From an uncultured Collinsella sp. (GTDB taxonomy: Bacteria > Actinomycetota > Coriobacteriia > Coriobacteriales > Coriobacteriaceae): DNA of 64,000 bases. Shown here one piece after another: positions 53,323-63,771 of the stretch. Location: contig CATYLC010000010.1 of the NCBI GenBank assembly GCA_958408685.1, positions 12,739-76,738 on the forward strand, in the 5' to 3' direction. Position numbers and translations under genes: made by a program. The first letter of the stretch is position 1; each line of letters opens with the position of its first letter. Under the pieces are notes generated by a model. It did no database searches and was not told the DNA's origin. It was given only the letters and a program-made list of their open reading frames with translations.

Positions 53323-54702
53323 TTAGAGCGTGATGATGTCCGAGATATCGAGGGCCTGAGCGTCGGCGGCGTCGTGCGTGGCAAGCAAAAGCGTGCGGCC
53401 GTCGAGCAGGTCGAGCACGACCTTGGTCGTCGCATCGCGCGCGGCGGCATCCAGGCCGGTAAAGGGCTCGTCAAGAATCACCACGCCGCCCGGGCACAGC
53501 AGGGCTCGAGCAATCTCGACGCGACGGCGCTGCCCGCCCGAAAGCTCGGCCACGCGAGCATCCACATCGACTCCCGGCACCAGCAGGCGCAGCAATGCCG
53601 CGGCGCTCGAAGCATCCACACGCGCATCGGCGCACACCAGCACGTTATCCAGCGCCGAGGCGGACTCGGCCAAGCGTGCATCCTGAAACACCATCGAGCA
53701 CGGCGAGCACTCCCCCGCTGCCAACGAAAGCAGCGTCGACTTGCCCATGCCCGAAGCACCCATCACACAGATGCGCCCACCCGCAGGCACGTTGAGCACC
53801 AGACCATCCAGCGCCGGCGCCCAGGTCGCGCGATCGCCCACGGCGAGCGCAAGCTCCGCCGCAGCCCCGCCACCAGCAGAGCCGCCCGCACGCCCGCGCA
53901 GTCCACGTCCATGCGCCCGCACGGCCGCGCGCCACGCCACGGGTCCCGAAACCCGCAGCAGCCACACCAGCACGCGCTCACATGCCCACGAGGCGGCAAC
54001 GACCAGCACGGTCCACGCCAGCAGGTCAGCCGTCTCAATCAAAAGCTTTGCCTGATAGATGCGCTCACCCACGGTGCCCACCGCCATGCCAATCAGCTCG
54101 GCTGCCACGCCGGCTTTCCAGCTCATGCCGATCACGGCACGGGCGCACGAAAGCGCAAACGGCAGGACTTCGCGCCAGGTGTGGGCGCAAAACAGGCGCC
54201 AGCCGCACACGCCATGCAGACGGAACATCTGCTCCAGCGGTTTATTCACCTGAGCCAGCCCCTCGGCCAGCGAAAAATACACGCCCGGCAGCGCCATCAA
54301 AAAGACGGCGGCGATGCTCACACGCGCCGATCCCAGCCAGATAAGCAACAGGACCACAACGCAGGCGACCGGCGTCGCCTTTACAAACGACAGCGCCGGA
54401 GACACCAGGTGCGCAAACGCCCGCGAACGTGACGAAATCCCGGCAAGCACGCCGCCACACACCGCGGCAAGCGCCAGCCCGCCCAGTATCCGCGCACCCG
54501 AGCCCGCCAAAATCACCCAGGTACCGCCATCGCACACCAGGCGCAGCAGCGCCAGGGCAACAACACCCGGCCCCGGCAAGATCAACGGCTGCGCCACCAG
54601 CGCCGCCACCAGCATCCACGCGGCAAGCCAAAAGGCGGCGACGGCACCTGCTGCCGCCACCGCCTTCATACGCTCTGTCATTTGTCGAGCAAACGCACGC
54701 AC
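53323..54702 (-). CDS. Fused ABC transporter permease and ATPase (SsuC-SsuB type)
   Basis: 459 residues. The start GTG (54702) is 3 bases beyond the stop of the solute-binding gene, with GGAG overlapping that stop. The N-terminal half (about 1-260) has six helices and the permease signature SWKAGVAAELIGMAVGTVG, with the EAA-type region. The C-terminal half (about 275-459) is a small ATP-binding cassette: Walker A GASGMGKSTLL, a short Q-loop (VFQDARLA), signature LSGGQRRRVEIARALL, and Walker B VVILDEPFTGLD. Normally these are two genes. With the upstream binding protein it would form a complete importer for a small anion or organic molecule of the nitrate/sulphonate/taurine class; substrate unknown. 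Confidence 0.9.
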   Translation of the reverse strand: MRAFARQMTERMKAVAAAGAVAAFWLAAWMLVAALVAQPLILPGPGVVALALLRLVCDGGTWVILAGSGARILGGLALAAVCGGVLAGISSRSRAFAHLVSPALSFVKATPVACVVVLLLIWLGSARVSIAAVFLMALPGVYFSLAEGLAQVNKPLEQMFRLHGVCGWRLFCAHTWREVLPFALSCARAVIGMSWKAGVAAELIGMAVGTVGERIYQAKLLIETADLLAWTVLVVAASWACERVLVWLLRVSGPVAWRAAVRAHGRGLRGRAGGSAGGGAAAELALAVGDRATWAPALDGLVLNVPAGGRICVMGASGMGKSTLLSLAAGECSPCSMVFQDARLAESASALDNVLVCADARVDASSAAALLRLLVPGVDVDARVAELSGGQRRRVEIARALLCPGGVVILDEPFTGLDAAARDATTKVVLDLLDGRTLLLATHDAADAQALDISDIITL

Positions 54703-54705
54703 GGG

Positions 54706-55761
54706 CTACTCCATGTAGTAGAAATCGTCAGCCGGAAGTTTACCGCCCACGGCGCTCGCGTCCGCGTCGAACAGCACCTGCAGATACCCACTAAGTGCCG
54801 CCTTCATATCCTTGCCCGTCTGGCACACAAGCATGCACCCGGGAATCGCCTTCTCGGCGATCTTGGCGTTGTCCACGATGCCGGCATCGACCACGGCCTG
54901 CGCCCAGTCTGCCGGCGCCGCATTGACGGCCTTAACGCTCGCCGCATGGCAGCTCAAGAACTCCGCCACAGCCTCGGGATGTTCCTCGGCAAACGCGCGG
55001 CGCACCACGGTCACGCCCGTCAGCAGGCGCGAACCCGTGTCACCTGCCAGCTCGTCCCACACATCGGTCAGGCTTACCGGAGCCGACAGCTTGCCTTCGC
55101 TCTTGGCGATGGCAGCGGTCTTGAACGGCTCCGGCAGCACGCCCACGGCAGACGGATCGGCAAGCAGGGCCGACAGCACCTCGGTGGGCTCGCTCTTAAA
55201 CTCGAGCGCCACCCGGCCGGTCAGGCCCGCGCGCTCCAGCAGGTAGTTCATGACGTACTCCGGCGTGGTGCCCTTGCCCGTCATATAGACGGTATGGCCC
55301 GCCAGATCGCCAAACGAGGTCACACTCGCGTCGCCCGTCACCACGTTCAGCACGCCCAGCGTGTTGATGTCGATGACCTGCACCGCGCCCTCGGTCTTGT
55401 TGTAGAGCACGCTCGCCACGTTGGCCGGCACCAGGGCAATGTCGATATCGCCCTGAATGACCTTGGGCACAATCTCGTCGGCGGCGGTGTTGATCGCAAA
55501 GTCGAACTCATTGTCCGTCTCGCCATCGGCAGCCTGGTCCATAAACTGCACCAGACCGATCGAGGTCGGCCCCTTGAGCGAGGCGACGTGTACCTCGACC
55601 GGCTCGGCAGCAGCACCGGCGCCGTCTGTGGCAGCCGAGCTCGCGGCGGACCCGGCACCGGCAGCCCCGCCGCCACAGCCCGCGAGCGCAAGCGACAGGG
55701 CGCCCGCGGCGAGCACCGAGGCAAACCCCCGGCGCGACATCTCAACATCAAACGCGCGCAT
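54706..55761 (-). CDS. ABC transporter solute-binding lipoprotein (NMT1/TauA type)
   Basis: 351 residues from the ATG at 55761, ten bases after GGAGG of the hydrogenase end; only 2 bases separate it from the hydrogenase stop. A twin-arginine-like SRRGFASVLAAGALSLALAGC signal ends in a lipobox (LAGC). The mature domain has the periplasmic-binding fold of NMT1/THI5/TauA-like proteins: a first-lobe motif GPTSIGLVQFMDQA, a hinge of GDIDIALVPANVASVLYNK, then DLAGHTVYMTGKGTTPEYVMNYLL. Binding specificity cannot be read. The gene is followed by the fused permease-ATPase. Confidence 0.9.
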   Translation of the reverse strand: MRAFDVEMSRRGFASVLAAGALSLALAGCGGGAAGAGSAASSAATDGAGAAAEPVEVHVASLKGPTSIGLVQFMDQAADGETDNEFDFAINTAADEIVPKVIQGDIDIALVPANVASVLYNKTEGAVQVIDINTLGVLNVVTGDASVTSFGDLAGHTVYMTGKGTTPEYVMNYLLERAGLTGRVALEFKSEPTEVLSALLADPSAVGVLPEPFKTAAIAKSEGKLSAPVSLTDVWDELAGDTGSRLLTGVTVVRRAFAEEHPEAVAEFLSCHAASVKAVNAAPADWAQAVVDAGIVDNAKIAEKAIPGCMLVCQTGKDMKAALSGYLQVLFDADASAVGGKLPADDFYYME

Positions 55762-55763
55762 CG

Positions 55764-57575
55764 CTAGCACGCCTCCTCGTTAGGCATCGTCCATGCGTGA
55801 TGGTCGGTATGCAGCAGTTCCTCGGCCAGCGGCGAGAGCGGCGCGCCCAAGAACTCGCGGTAGCACGCCTGGACATCGGGATTCTCGTGCGAGAAGCGAA
55901 TGTCCGCAGCGGCATCCAGGCCCCACAGCACCTGACCGCGCTCGGCTGCCAGCTCGCAGCCGTCGTGGATGGGCTGACCGCCGCCACCGACGCAGCCGCC
56001 CGGGCACGCCATGACCTCAACGAAGTCATAGCTCACACGGCCGTCGCGAATCGCATCGAGCAGACGGGCGGCGTTGCCCAGCCCGTGTGCCACGGCGACG
56101 CGCACCTTGGTGCCATCGATATCGGCCACGGCTTCCTTCCAGCCGTCCAGGCCGCGCACATCGGTAAAGAAGTCGGCATCGGGGTTCTTGCCCGTCACCA
56201 GGTAATAGGCCGAGCGCACGGCGGCCTCCATCACGCCGCCCGTGGCGCCAAAGATCACACCCGCGCCCGTGCCAAAGCCCAGCGGTGTGTCGAGCGGCTC
56301 CTCGGTAAGCGTATCCACGCTCACGTGGTTCGCGCGGATCATGCGCACCATCTCGCGCACCGTCAGCGCAACGTCCACATCGGGCGTGCCGTCCTCGCCC
56401 ACCATGCTCGGCAGCGCGCACTCGGCCTTCTTGGCCGTGCACGGCATAACGGACACCACAAACAGGCGCTCGGGCTCCACGCCCAGCACCTTGGCGTAGT
56501 AGGTCTTGGCGATGGCGCCGAACATCTGCTGCGGCGACTTTGACGTGGACAGGCTGTCGACAAACTCCGGATAGCGCGCCATCACAAAGCGCACCCAGCC
56601 CGGGCAGCAGCTCGTAAACATGGGCCAGCCGCGGCTGTCGCCCTCGCCCTTGGCGGCCTTACCCAGGCGCTCGAGCAGCTCGGAGCCCTCCTCCATAATG
56701 GTGAGGTCAGCCGAGAAGTCGGTGTCGAACACGTACTCAAAGCCAACGCGGCGCAGTGCGCAGGCCAAGCGCTCAACGGTGGCCTCCTCGCGAGATATGC
56801 CGAGTTCCTCTCCCCAGGCGCTACGCACGGCCGGCGCAATCTGCACCAGCACGATCTTGTCGGGATCGGCGATGGCGTCGAACACGGTCTCGGTATCGTC
56901 ACGCTCGCGCAGGGCGCCCGTCGGGCAATGCGTGATGCACTGGCCGCATGCGACGCAATCGGTCTTGCCAATCGGCGCGCGCCCGCGGGTGCCCACGGCG
57001 GTATGCGTGGCGCGGTTGGTCAGGTCCCAAATCCCTAAGCCCTGCACGGTCTCGCACACCTTGATGCAGCGCATGCATTTGATGCACTTGTCGTTATCGC
57101 GGATGATGGGAAAATCGAAATCCCAGCCCTCGCGCGCCAGGTGCTGCTCGTACGGCAGATAGAAGATGCCCAGGTCGTTGGCGATGGTCTGCAGGTTGCA
57201 GTTGCCACTGCGCACGCAGCTCGTACAGCGCGAGTCGTGCTGGGACAGCAGCAGCTGCACGTTGGTGCGACGCGCCTCGCGGGCCTTGGGGCTGTTGGTG
57301 CGGACTACCATGCCGTCGAGCACGTAGTTGTTGCAGGCGGCAACCAGCTGGTCGCAGCCCTCGACCTCGACCACGCACACGCGGCAACCGCCGATCTCGT
57401 TTAGATCGCGCAGGTAGCACAGGGTGGGAATCTGGATGCCGACGGACTTGGCCGCGTCCAGGATCGTGGTGCGCTCGGGCACCACGACCTCGCAATTATC
57501 GATAGTGAGCTTGACCATGTTGTGCGCTCCGCTTTCGGTGTTGTCGCTGACAGTGGTTTTGTTAGGCTCTACCAT
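55764..57575 (-). CDS. hydA: [FeFe] hydrogenase catalytic subunit
   Basis: 603 residues from MVEPNKTTVS at 57575. Its ATG overlaps the upstream stop by 7 bases. Clusters in order: N-terminal [2Fe-2S] (Cys53, 64, 67, 81), a His-ligated [4Fe-4S] (His113, Cys117, 120, 126), two ferredoxin-like [4Fe-4S] (CIKCMRCIKVC about 164-174; CVACGQCITHC about 207-217) and the H-cluster with all three motifs: TSCCPGW (321-327), MPCTAKKAE (377-385) and MACPGGCVGGGGQP (522-535). The proton-channel Cys of TSCCPGW is intact. Domain plan is that of NuoG/HndD-type hydrogenases. The enzyme makes or oxidises H2. HydE/F/G maturases are not in this window. Confidence 0.97.
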   Translation of the reverse strand: MVEPNKTTVSDNTESGAHNMVKLTIDNCEVVVPERTTILDAAKSVGIQIPTLCYLRDLNEIGGCRVCVVEVEGCDQLVAACNNYVLDGMVVRTNSPKAREARRTNVQLLLSQHDSRCTSCVRSGNCNLQTIANDLGIFYLPYEQHLAREGWDFDFPIIRDNDKCIKCMRCIKVCETVQGLGIWDLTNRATHTAVGTRGRAPIGKTDCVACGQCITHCPTGALRERDDTETVFDAIADPDKIVLVQIAPAVRSAWGEELGISREEATVERLACALRRVGFEYVFDTDFSADLTIMEEGSELLERLGKAAKGEGDSRGWPMFTSCCPGWVRFVMARYPEFVDSLSTSKSPQQMFGAIAKTYYAKVLGVEPERLFVVSVMPCTAKKAECALPSMVGEDGTPDVDVALTVREMVRMIRANHVSVDTLTEEPLDTPLGFGTGAGVIFGATGGVMEAAVRSAYYLVTGKNPDADFFTDVRGLDGWKEAVADIDGTKVRVAVAHGLGNAARLLDAIRDGRVSYDFVEVMACPGGCVGGGGQPIHDGCELAAERGQVLWGLDAAADIRFSHENPDVQACYREFLGAPLSPLAEELLHTDHHAWTMPNEEAC

Positions 57576-59401
57576 TCCAGGTTCCTCCCTCCGCGGAACG
57601 CGCCAAAGCCAAAGTGGTCGCAACGCAGGCAGCGGCTTGCCTCCTGGCGTGCCTCCTCCTCGGTGAGGCCCTGCTCGACCAGATTCCAATCGTGGATGCG
57701 CTCGCCGGCCTCGCGCTCGCCCAGCTCGCAGCGGCCGCACTCGTGCTTGCCCTTAAACTGCACGGTCGGCAGCTCCACGTCGAGCTTTATCTTGTGGTCA
57801 AAGCCCAAGTAGCGGTCGATATTTGCCGAAGCAACGCGGCCGGCGTTGATGGCACGGATGACGGTGGCGGGACCGGTCTGGCAGTCGCCGCCGCTAAAGA
57901 GGCCATCGAAGTTAGGCACGGCGCCATCCGAATCGGTGACCACGCAGCCCCACTTACAGGCGATGCCCATGTCCTCAAACGGCTTGGAATCGATGTCCTG
58001 GCCAATGGCCACAAACACGCGCTCGCAGGGAATGACGCGCTCGGGCGCGGCAGCGGCACGCGGGGCCGGACGCCCACGACGGGGCTCGCCGATAATCTGC
58101 GGCTGCACGCGCAGGCCACTCACGCGACCGTCCTCGCCCGTCTCGATGGCGAGCGGTGCGGTGAGTTCCAGGACCTCGCAGCCCTCGGCCTGGGCGCCGG
58201 CAATCTCGGCATCCTGGGCCGTCATGTCGCAGATGCGGCGGCGGTAGACGATGCTCACCTTTTCGGCGCCGCAGCGCACGGCAGAGCGTGCCACGTCCAT
58301 GGCCACATTGCCGCCGCCGATGACGCACACGCGCTGGCCGCTCAGGTCGGGCAGCTCGTCGTCGCCGATGGCACGCAGTATCTTGACGGCCGACTCCACG
58401 CCGAGCGCCTCTTCGCCCGGAAGGCCGAGCTTCTTATCGCTGTGGGCGCCAATGGCCAGGTAGACGGCATCGAACTCGTCGCGCAGGCGGGCAAGCTCCT
58501 CGCCGTTGACGGAGTGGTCGAGTTCCACGTCGATGCCGGCGCTCAAGATCCAGTCGATCTCGGCCCGCAGGCGCTCGCGAGGCAGACGGTAGCTGGGAAT
58601 GCCATAGCGCAGCATGCCGCCCAGGTGGTGGCGCTGCTCAAAGATGGTCACCTTATGGCCCATCACGGCCAGGTAGTAGGCGCAGGAAAGGCCGGCCGGG
58701 CCGCCGCCAATCACGGCGATGCGCTTGCCGGTGTTGTTGGCCACGCTAGGCTTGTAATCGTTGAGGTCGCTGTGCTCAACGGCAAAACGCTTGAGGGCGA
58801 GGATGTTCATGGGATCATCGACCATGCCACGACGGCAGTGCATCTCGCAGGGATGCTCGCACACCAGGCCGCAAACGAGCGGCAGCGGGTTGTTCTTGCG
58901 GATGACCTTGACGGCATCGGCATAGCGGCCGGCCTCGACCAGCGAAATGTAACCGGGAATGTCGACGTGCGCCGGGCAGCCCGAGACGCACGGGACGCGG
59001 GCCTCGCGGTCAAAGCCACAGGAGTGCTCACGGATGTGGTGCTCAAAATCGTCGCGGAAACCGCGGATAGCCGTAAGCGCCATGGCGCCGGCCTCGTAAC
59101 CGATGGCGCAATCGCTCGAAAGGTAGATGGTGCGGGCGGTGCGCTCAATCAAGTTGAGCGTGGACTCGTCGGCGCGGCCCTCGAGCACATCAGCGAGCAG
59201 ATCGCTCAGCGCGCTCAGGCCCACGCGACAGGGCGTGCACTTGCCGCAGCTCTGGGTGGAGCACAGGTTGACGAGCGCTGCCGTAAACTCAACGGGACAC
59301 GGGGCGAGCGAGCTCACCGCCAGACGACGTCCGAGCGCATCGTGCAGGTCGTCCATGACGGCCTGAGCGTGGCTGCGTTCCATTACATGCAGTCGAGCCA
59401 T
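57569..59401 (-). CDS. GltD-like NADPH flavoprotein fused to a NuoF-type Fe-S domain
   Basis: 610 residues from MARLHVMERS at 59401, with GAGGGG upstream. The N-terminal part (about 1-110) matches the C-terminal [4Fe-4S] domain of NuoF/HydB (SCGKCTPCRVG with Cys52, 55, 58; fourth Cys98) but lacks NuoF's FMN-binding domain. Next is a GltD-type module: two Fe-S-binding cysteine groups (CVSGCPAHVDIPG, CGLVCEHPCEMHC), an FAD site (GGGPAGLSCAYYL about 232-) and an NADPH site (VIGGGNVAMDVARSA about 357). Two more CxxC pairs lie near the C-terminus (CGRC, CLRC). It likely feeds or accepts electrons for the hydrogenase encoded next. The GltD-linked arrangement is that of the group A2 [FeFe] hydrogenases. 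Confidence 0.93.
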   Translation of the reverse strand: MARLHVMERSHAQAVMDDLHDALGRRLAVSSLAPCPVEFTAALVNLCSTQSCGKCTPCRVGLSALSDLLADVLEGRADESTLNLIERTARTIYLSSDCAIGYEAGAMALTAIRGFRDDFEHHIREHSCGFDREARVPCVSGCPAHVDIPGYISLVEAGRYADAVKVIRKNNPLPLVCGLVCEHPCEMHCRRGMVDDPMNILALKRFAVEHSDLNDYKPSVANNTGKRIAVIGGGPAGLSCAYYLAVMGHKVTIFEQRHHLGGMLRYGIPSYRLPRERLRAEIDWILSAGIDVELDHSVNGEELARLRDEFDAVYLAIGAHSDKKLGLPGEEALGVESAVKILRAIGDDELPDLSGQRVCVIGGGNVAMDVARSAVRCGAEKVSIVYRRRICDMTAQDAEIAGAQAEGCEVLELTAPLAIETGEDGRVSGLRVQPQIIGEPRRGRPAPRAAAAPERVIPCERVFVAIGQDIDSKPFEDMGIACKWGCVVTDSDGAVPNFDGLFSGGDCQTGPATVIRAINAGRVASANIDRYLGFDHKIKLDVELPTVQFKGKHECGRCELGEREAGERIHDWNLVEQGLTEEEARQEASRCLRCDHFGFGAFRGGRNLEW

Positions 59402-59741
59402 AAGATCCCCTCTCACATGGCAGCCCGGAGGCGAGGCCGGGCGAAATTGCTACACGCACAACACTGACCTAAAAAGTTGTGAGGTCTCCATACGGTTCGG
59501 CAGGCGGTATAAAATGTCACCCTCAGCGGTGAAATAGAACATTACCGCAGATAAATGCCATATTTGATAAAACGCGTTACCAAATTGCAATATTCAATGT
59601 GAAAAAGAGCGCCTTACTATTTTTCCTTTTTGATCCGTTTTCCTCCGTCCCCTTCGGATCACATGATCCCTTGGGAACGGAGGAAAACGGATCGTTTTTG
59701 GTGCAAAAGGGCCAGGTTTGTTTGCACCAATCTCGCTTGCG
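59402..59741. other. Intergenic region upstream of the hydrogenase operon
   Basis: AT-rich; it should hold the operon promoter. A dyad GCGGT...ACCGC spans 59526-59548 and contains GCGGTGAAATAG, the same word as the long hairpin repeats. The hairpin at 59632-59693 lies near the EFR1 gene end. No gene is seen. Confidence 0.5.
59632..59693. repeat. Hairpin of the GGAGGAAAACG repeat
   Basis: GATCCGTTTTCCTCCGTCCC (59632-59651) and, inverted, GGAACGGAGGAAAACGGATC (59674-59693) pair over 21 bases with one mismatch. The loop contains a second small palindrome, GGATCACATGATCC. On the plus strand the right arm runs into GTTTTT. It lies between the EFR1 gene (3' side) and the hydrogenase promoter region. 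Confidence 0.7.
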
Positions 59742-60503
59742 CTAGATAAAGAGCTCGCATTCCTTCCGCACGACGCAAACCTTGCTCAGCATCTGGGAAA
59801 CAGCGGATAGCTTGTTGGGATCAAGCTTACGAGCGCCTCGCGGACATACGGCAATGCAGCGCATGCAGGAGATGCACGCCTCGCCAGCTGCTCGTTTGGG
59901 GTCACCCTTGTCGATAGCACAAACGGGGCACGCCGCGGCGCATGCACCGCAGGAGACGCAATCCTCTGTTGCCTCGGGTGCCATGCGGTGACCTCCGGCT
60001 TGTTTATAAGGACGATTGCCGGGAATAGAGGGCTCGGATGTATCCTCGGCCAACAGCTTTTGCTGAATTTGCTGCGCAAACTCAGCAAGCTGCGCCGAGT
60101 CCTGCGCATCCGGACGACCGGCAGCAAACTGTCGCGCAATGGAATGTTCTGCAATGGCCGCAACTGCCGCGATCACCCGGAATCCCGCATGCTTCGCAAC
60201 GTCCTCCAGCTCTACGAGCGTGTCCTCAAACGCGCGGTTTCCGTATACACAAACCAAAACTGCCCGAGCCCCGTTGCCTCGCACCATGCCCAACCGGTCA
60301 GCCACCACAGCCGGGATTCTACCGGCATACGCCGGCACAGAGATTACGGCCACGTCGTCCTCAGTCATCGTGACAGCGCTGAAATCTAGCCCGCTATCGG
60401 TCAGATCGACGGTAACGGTATTCTTGCCCAGTGCCCCGGCCACAAGGCAAGACACCTTCCGCGTTCCGCCCGTCGGACTAAACACAATTTCGAATACGTT
60501 CAT
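59742..60503 (-). CDS. EFR1-type flavodoxin/ferredoxin electron carrier
   Basis: 253 residues. The N-terminal flavodoxin-like domain (about 1-140) has the phosphate-binding loop SPTGGTRKV at 9-17; the C-terminal domain has two [4Fe-4S] motifs, CVSCGACAAACPVC and CISCMRCIAVCPRG. This EFR1-type fusion is common in gut anaerobes. It is upstream of, and in the same direction as, the hydrogenase operon, so it may carry electrons to it, but a repeat-bearing gap lies between. No start problem: the ATG at 60503 is the only one. Confidence 0.93.
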   Translation of the reverse strand: MNVFEIVFSPTGGTRKVSCLVAGALGKNTVTVDLTDSGLDFSAVTMTEDDVAVISVPAYAGRIPAVVADRLGMVRGNGARAVLVCVYGNRAFEDTLVELEDVAKHAGFRVIAAVAAIAEHSIARQFAAGRPDAQDSAQLAEFAQQIQQKLLAEDTSEPSIPGNRPYKQAGGHRMAPEATEDCVSCGACAAACPVCAIDKGDPKRAAGEACISCMRCIAVCPRGARKLDPNKLSAVSQMLSKVCVVRKECELFI

Positions 60504-60639
60504 CTAGACACCCTCCCCCTACGCCTGGCAACGCGTCAAGCCGCTTTCACATCCAGCCAGAGTATACGGCACGTGGGGTCCCCGTTTTGATGCGCCAAGC
60601 ACCCCAATGCACCCACCCTACGCTGTCTGCCTCTTCGTT

Positions 60640-60950
60640 TTGTATAAATTACGGTACAGATTGTATATATTTACGGGATACCGCCGTGTTCTCCCGAGGT
60701 ACCCCATCCTGGCCCGTGCAAAAAACGGAGTATTCTGCAACGTGACCGCGCCAGCACCGCCGCGGGTGGGCAAAACTGTAGGGCGCCGTATCATTCTAAG
60801 TCCCGACATGGCGAGAATAACGCGCCCCTGCTCCGGAAAACGGCGAGATCTGGCTCAAAACGCTCGCTAGGGATATCCGAAGACCACCGTTGGCGACGTC
60901 GAATCATATGCAGACAACTCGAACTGCAGAATACTCCAAAAAATGCACGG
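60640..60950. repeat. Inverted-repeat element, copy 2
   Basis: TTGTATA occurs at 60640-60646 and 60661-60667 (21-bp period). After the same 74-base flank as copy 1, the left end CCGTGCAAAAAACGGAGTAT (60714-60733) begins a 237-base element ending with the inverted right arm at 60925-60950 (TGCAGAATACTCCAAAAAAT...). Also shared: the region before the left end, TACCCCATCCTGG. The interior shows no gene and differs from copy 1. It lies between the EFR1 start and the helicase end. Confidence 0.65.
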
Positions 60951-61057
60951 CGCACCTCATGGGACCCATTGCCGCATGGCAGGAAACAGGTCCACGGCAT
61001 CCTCTAGATGCATTCCCGAGGAAATCACATTTGAACTAGCGATCGGATACGGCAAAC

Positions 61058-61092
61058 AAAAAGGGCCCCGAACGTAGTTGCTCGGGGCCCTT
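61058..61092 (-). terminator. Intrinsic terminator of the DEAD-box helicase gene
   Basis: GGGCCCCGA and TCGGGGCCC form the stem, followed by TTTTT on the minus strand, about 30 bases beyond the stop. Confidence 0.88.
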
Positions 61093-61124
61093 GGTTCACC
61101 TCGCCCTAGCGGGCGATGCGTATG

Positions 61125-63374
<2,250 letters not shown>

Positions 63375-63665
63375 ATGTTGTTGTTCCTTATCTGCACGCG
63401 CAATGGGCACGGCATGCGGCCGCGCGGGCGTGCTTGGTAGTGCGCTAATACATACAAAAACGGGTGCGCACAGAGAGGACGTTGCTCAGCACGCTGGCGA
63501 TCGCTTTGGCAGCCCTATCACGCGCCGTCCAGACGCAGCAGCTCTAAGCGATGGAGCAGATTCGCCGCCGGTTAGTATACCCGTACTCCGTATGCCCCCA
63601 CGTAAATCACAGATGACGAGGCGGACGAGGTGGGCCCGCCTTGATTCTCATTTTCATTGCAACAG
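63375..63665. other. Intergenic region upstream of the helicase
   Basis: About 290 bases, with the start of the helicase leader on one side and the IS30 end on the other. I see no gene, tRNA or clear hairpin before the palindrome at 63666. Confidence 0.4.
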
Positions 63666-63705
63666 CCTCAGGACTCAGCGCAACGCGTTGCGCTGAGTCC
63701 TGAGG
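63666..63705. repeat. Perfect 40-bp palindrome at the left end of the IS30 element
   Basis: CCTCAGGACTCAGCGCAACG (63666-63685) is followed at once by its exact reverse complement (63686-63705). Half of it is probably the terminal inverted repeat of the IS; the other half could be a second IS end abutted to it, or the target palindrome, since IS30-type elements favour palindromes and their own ends. Confidence 0.7.
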
Positions 63706-63771
63706 CGCGAATCCGGGTAGGCAACCCCAGAGGGGCCGGAATCCCCCGGCCCGCGATGGAGGGAGGCCAGC

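Noticed and set aside
57614..59467. 617-residue frame on the plus strand opposite the GltD-like gene
   Set aside because: No motif; the opposite strand encodes clear FAD, NADPH and Fe-S sites.
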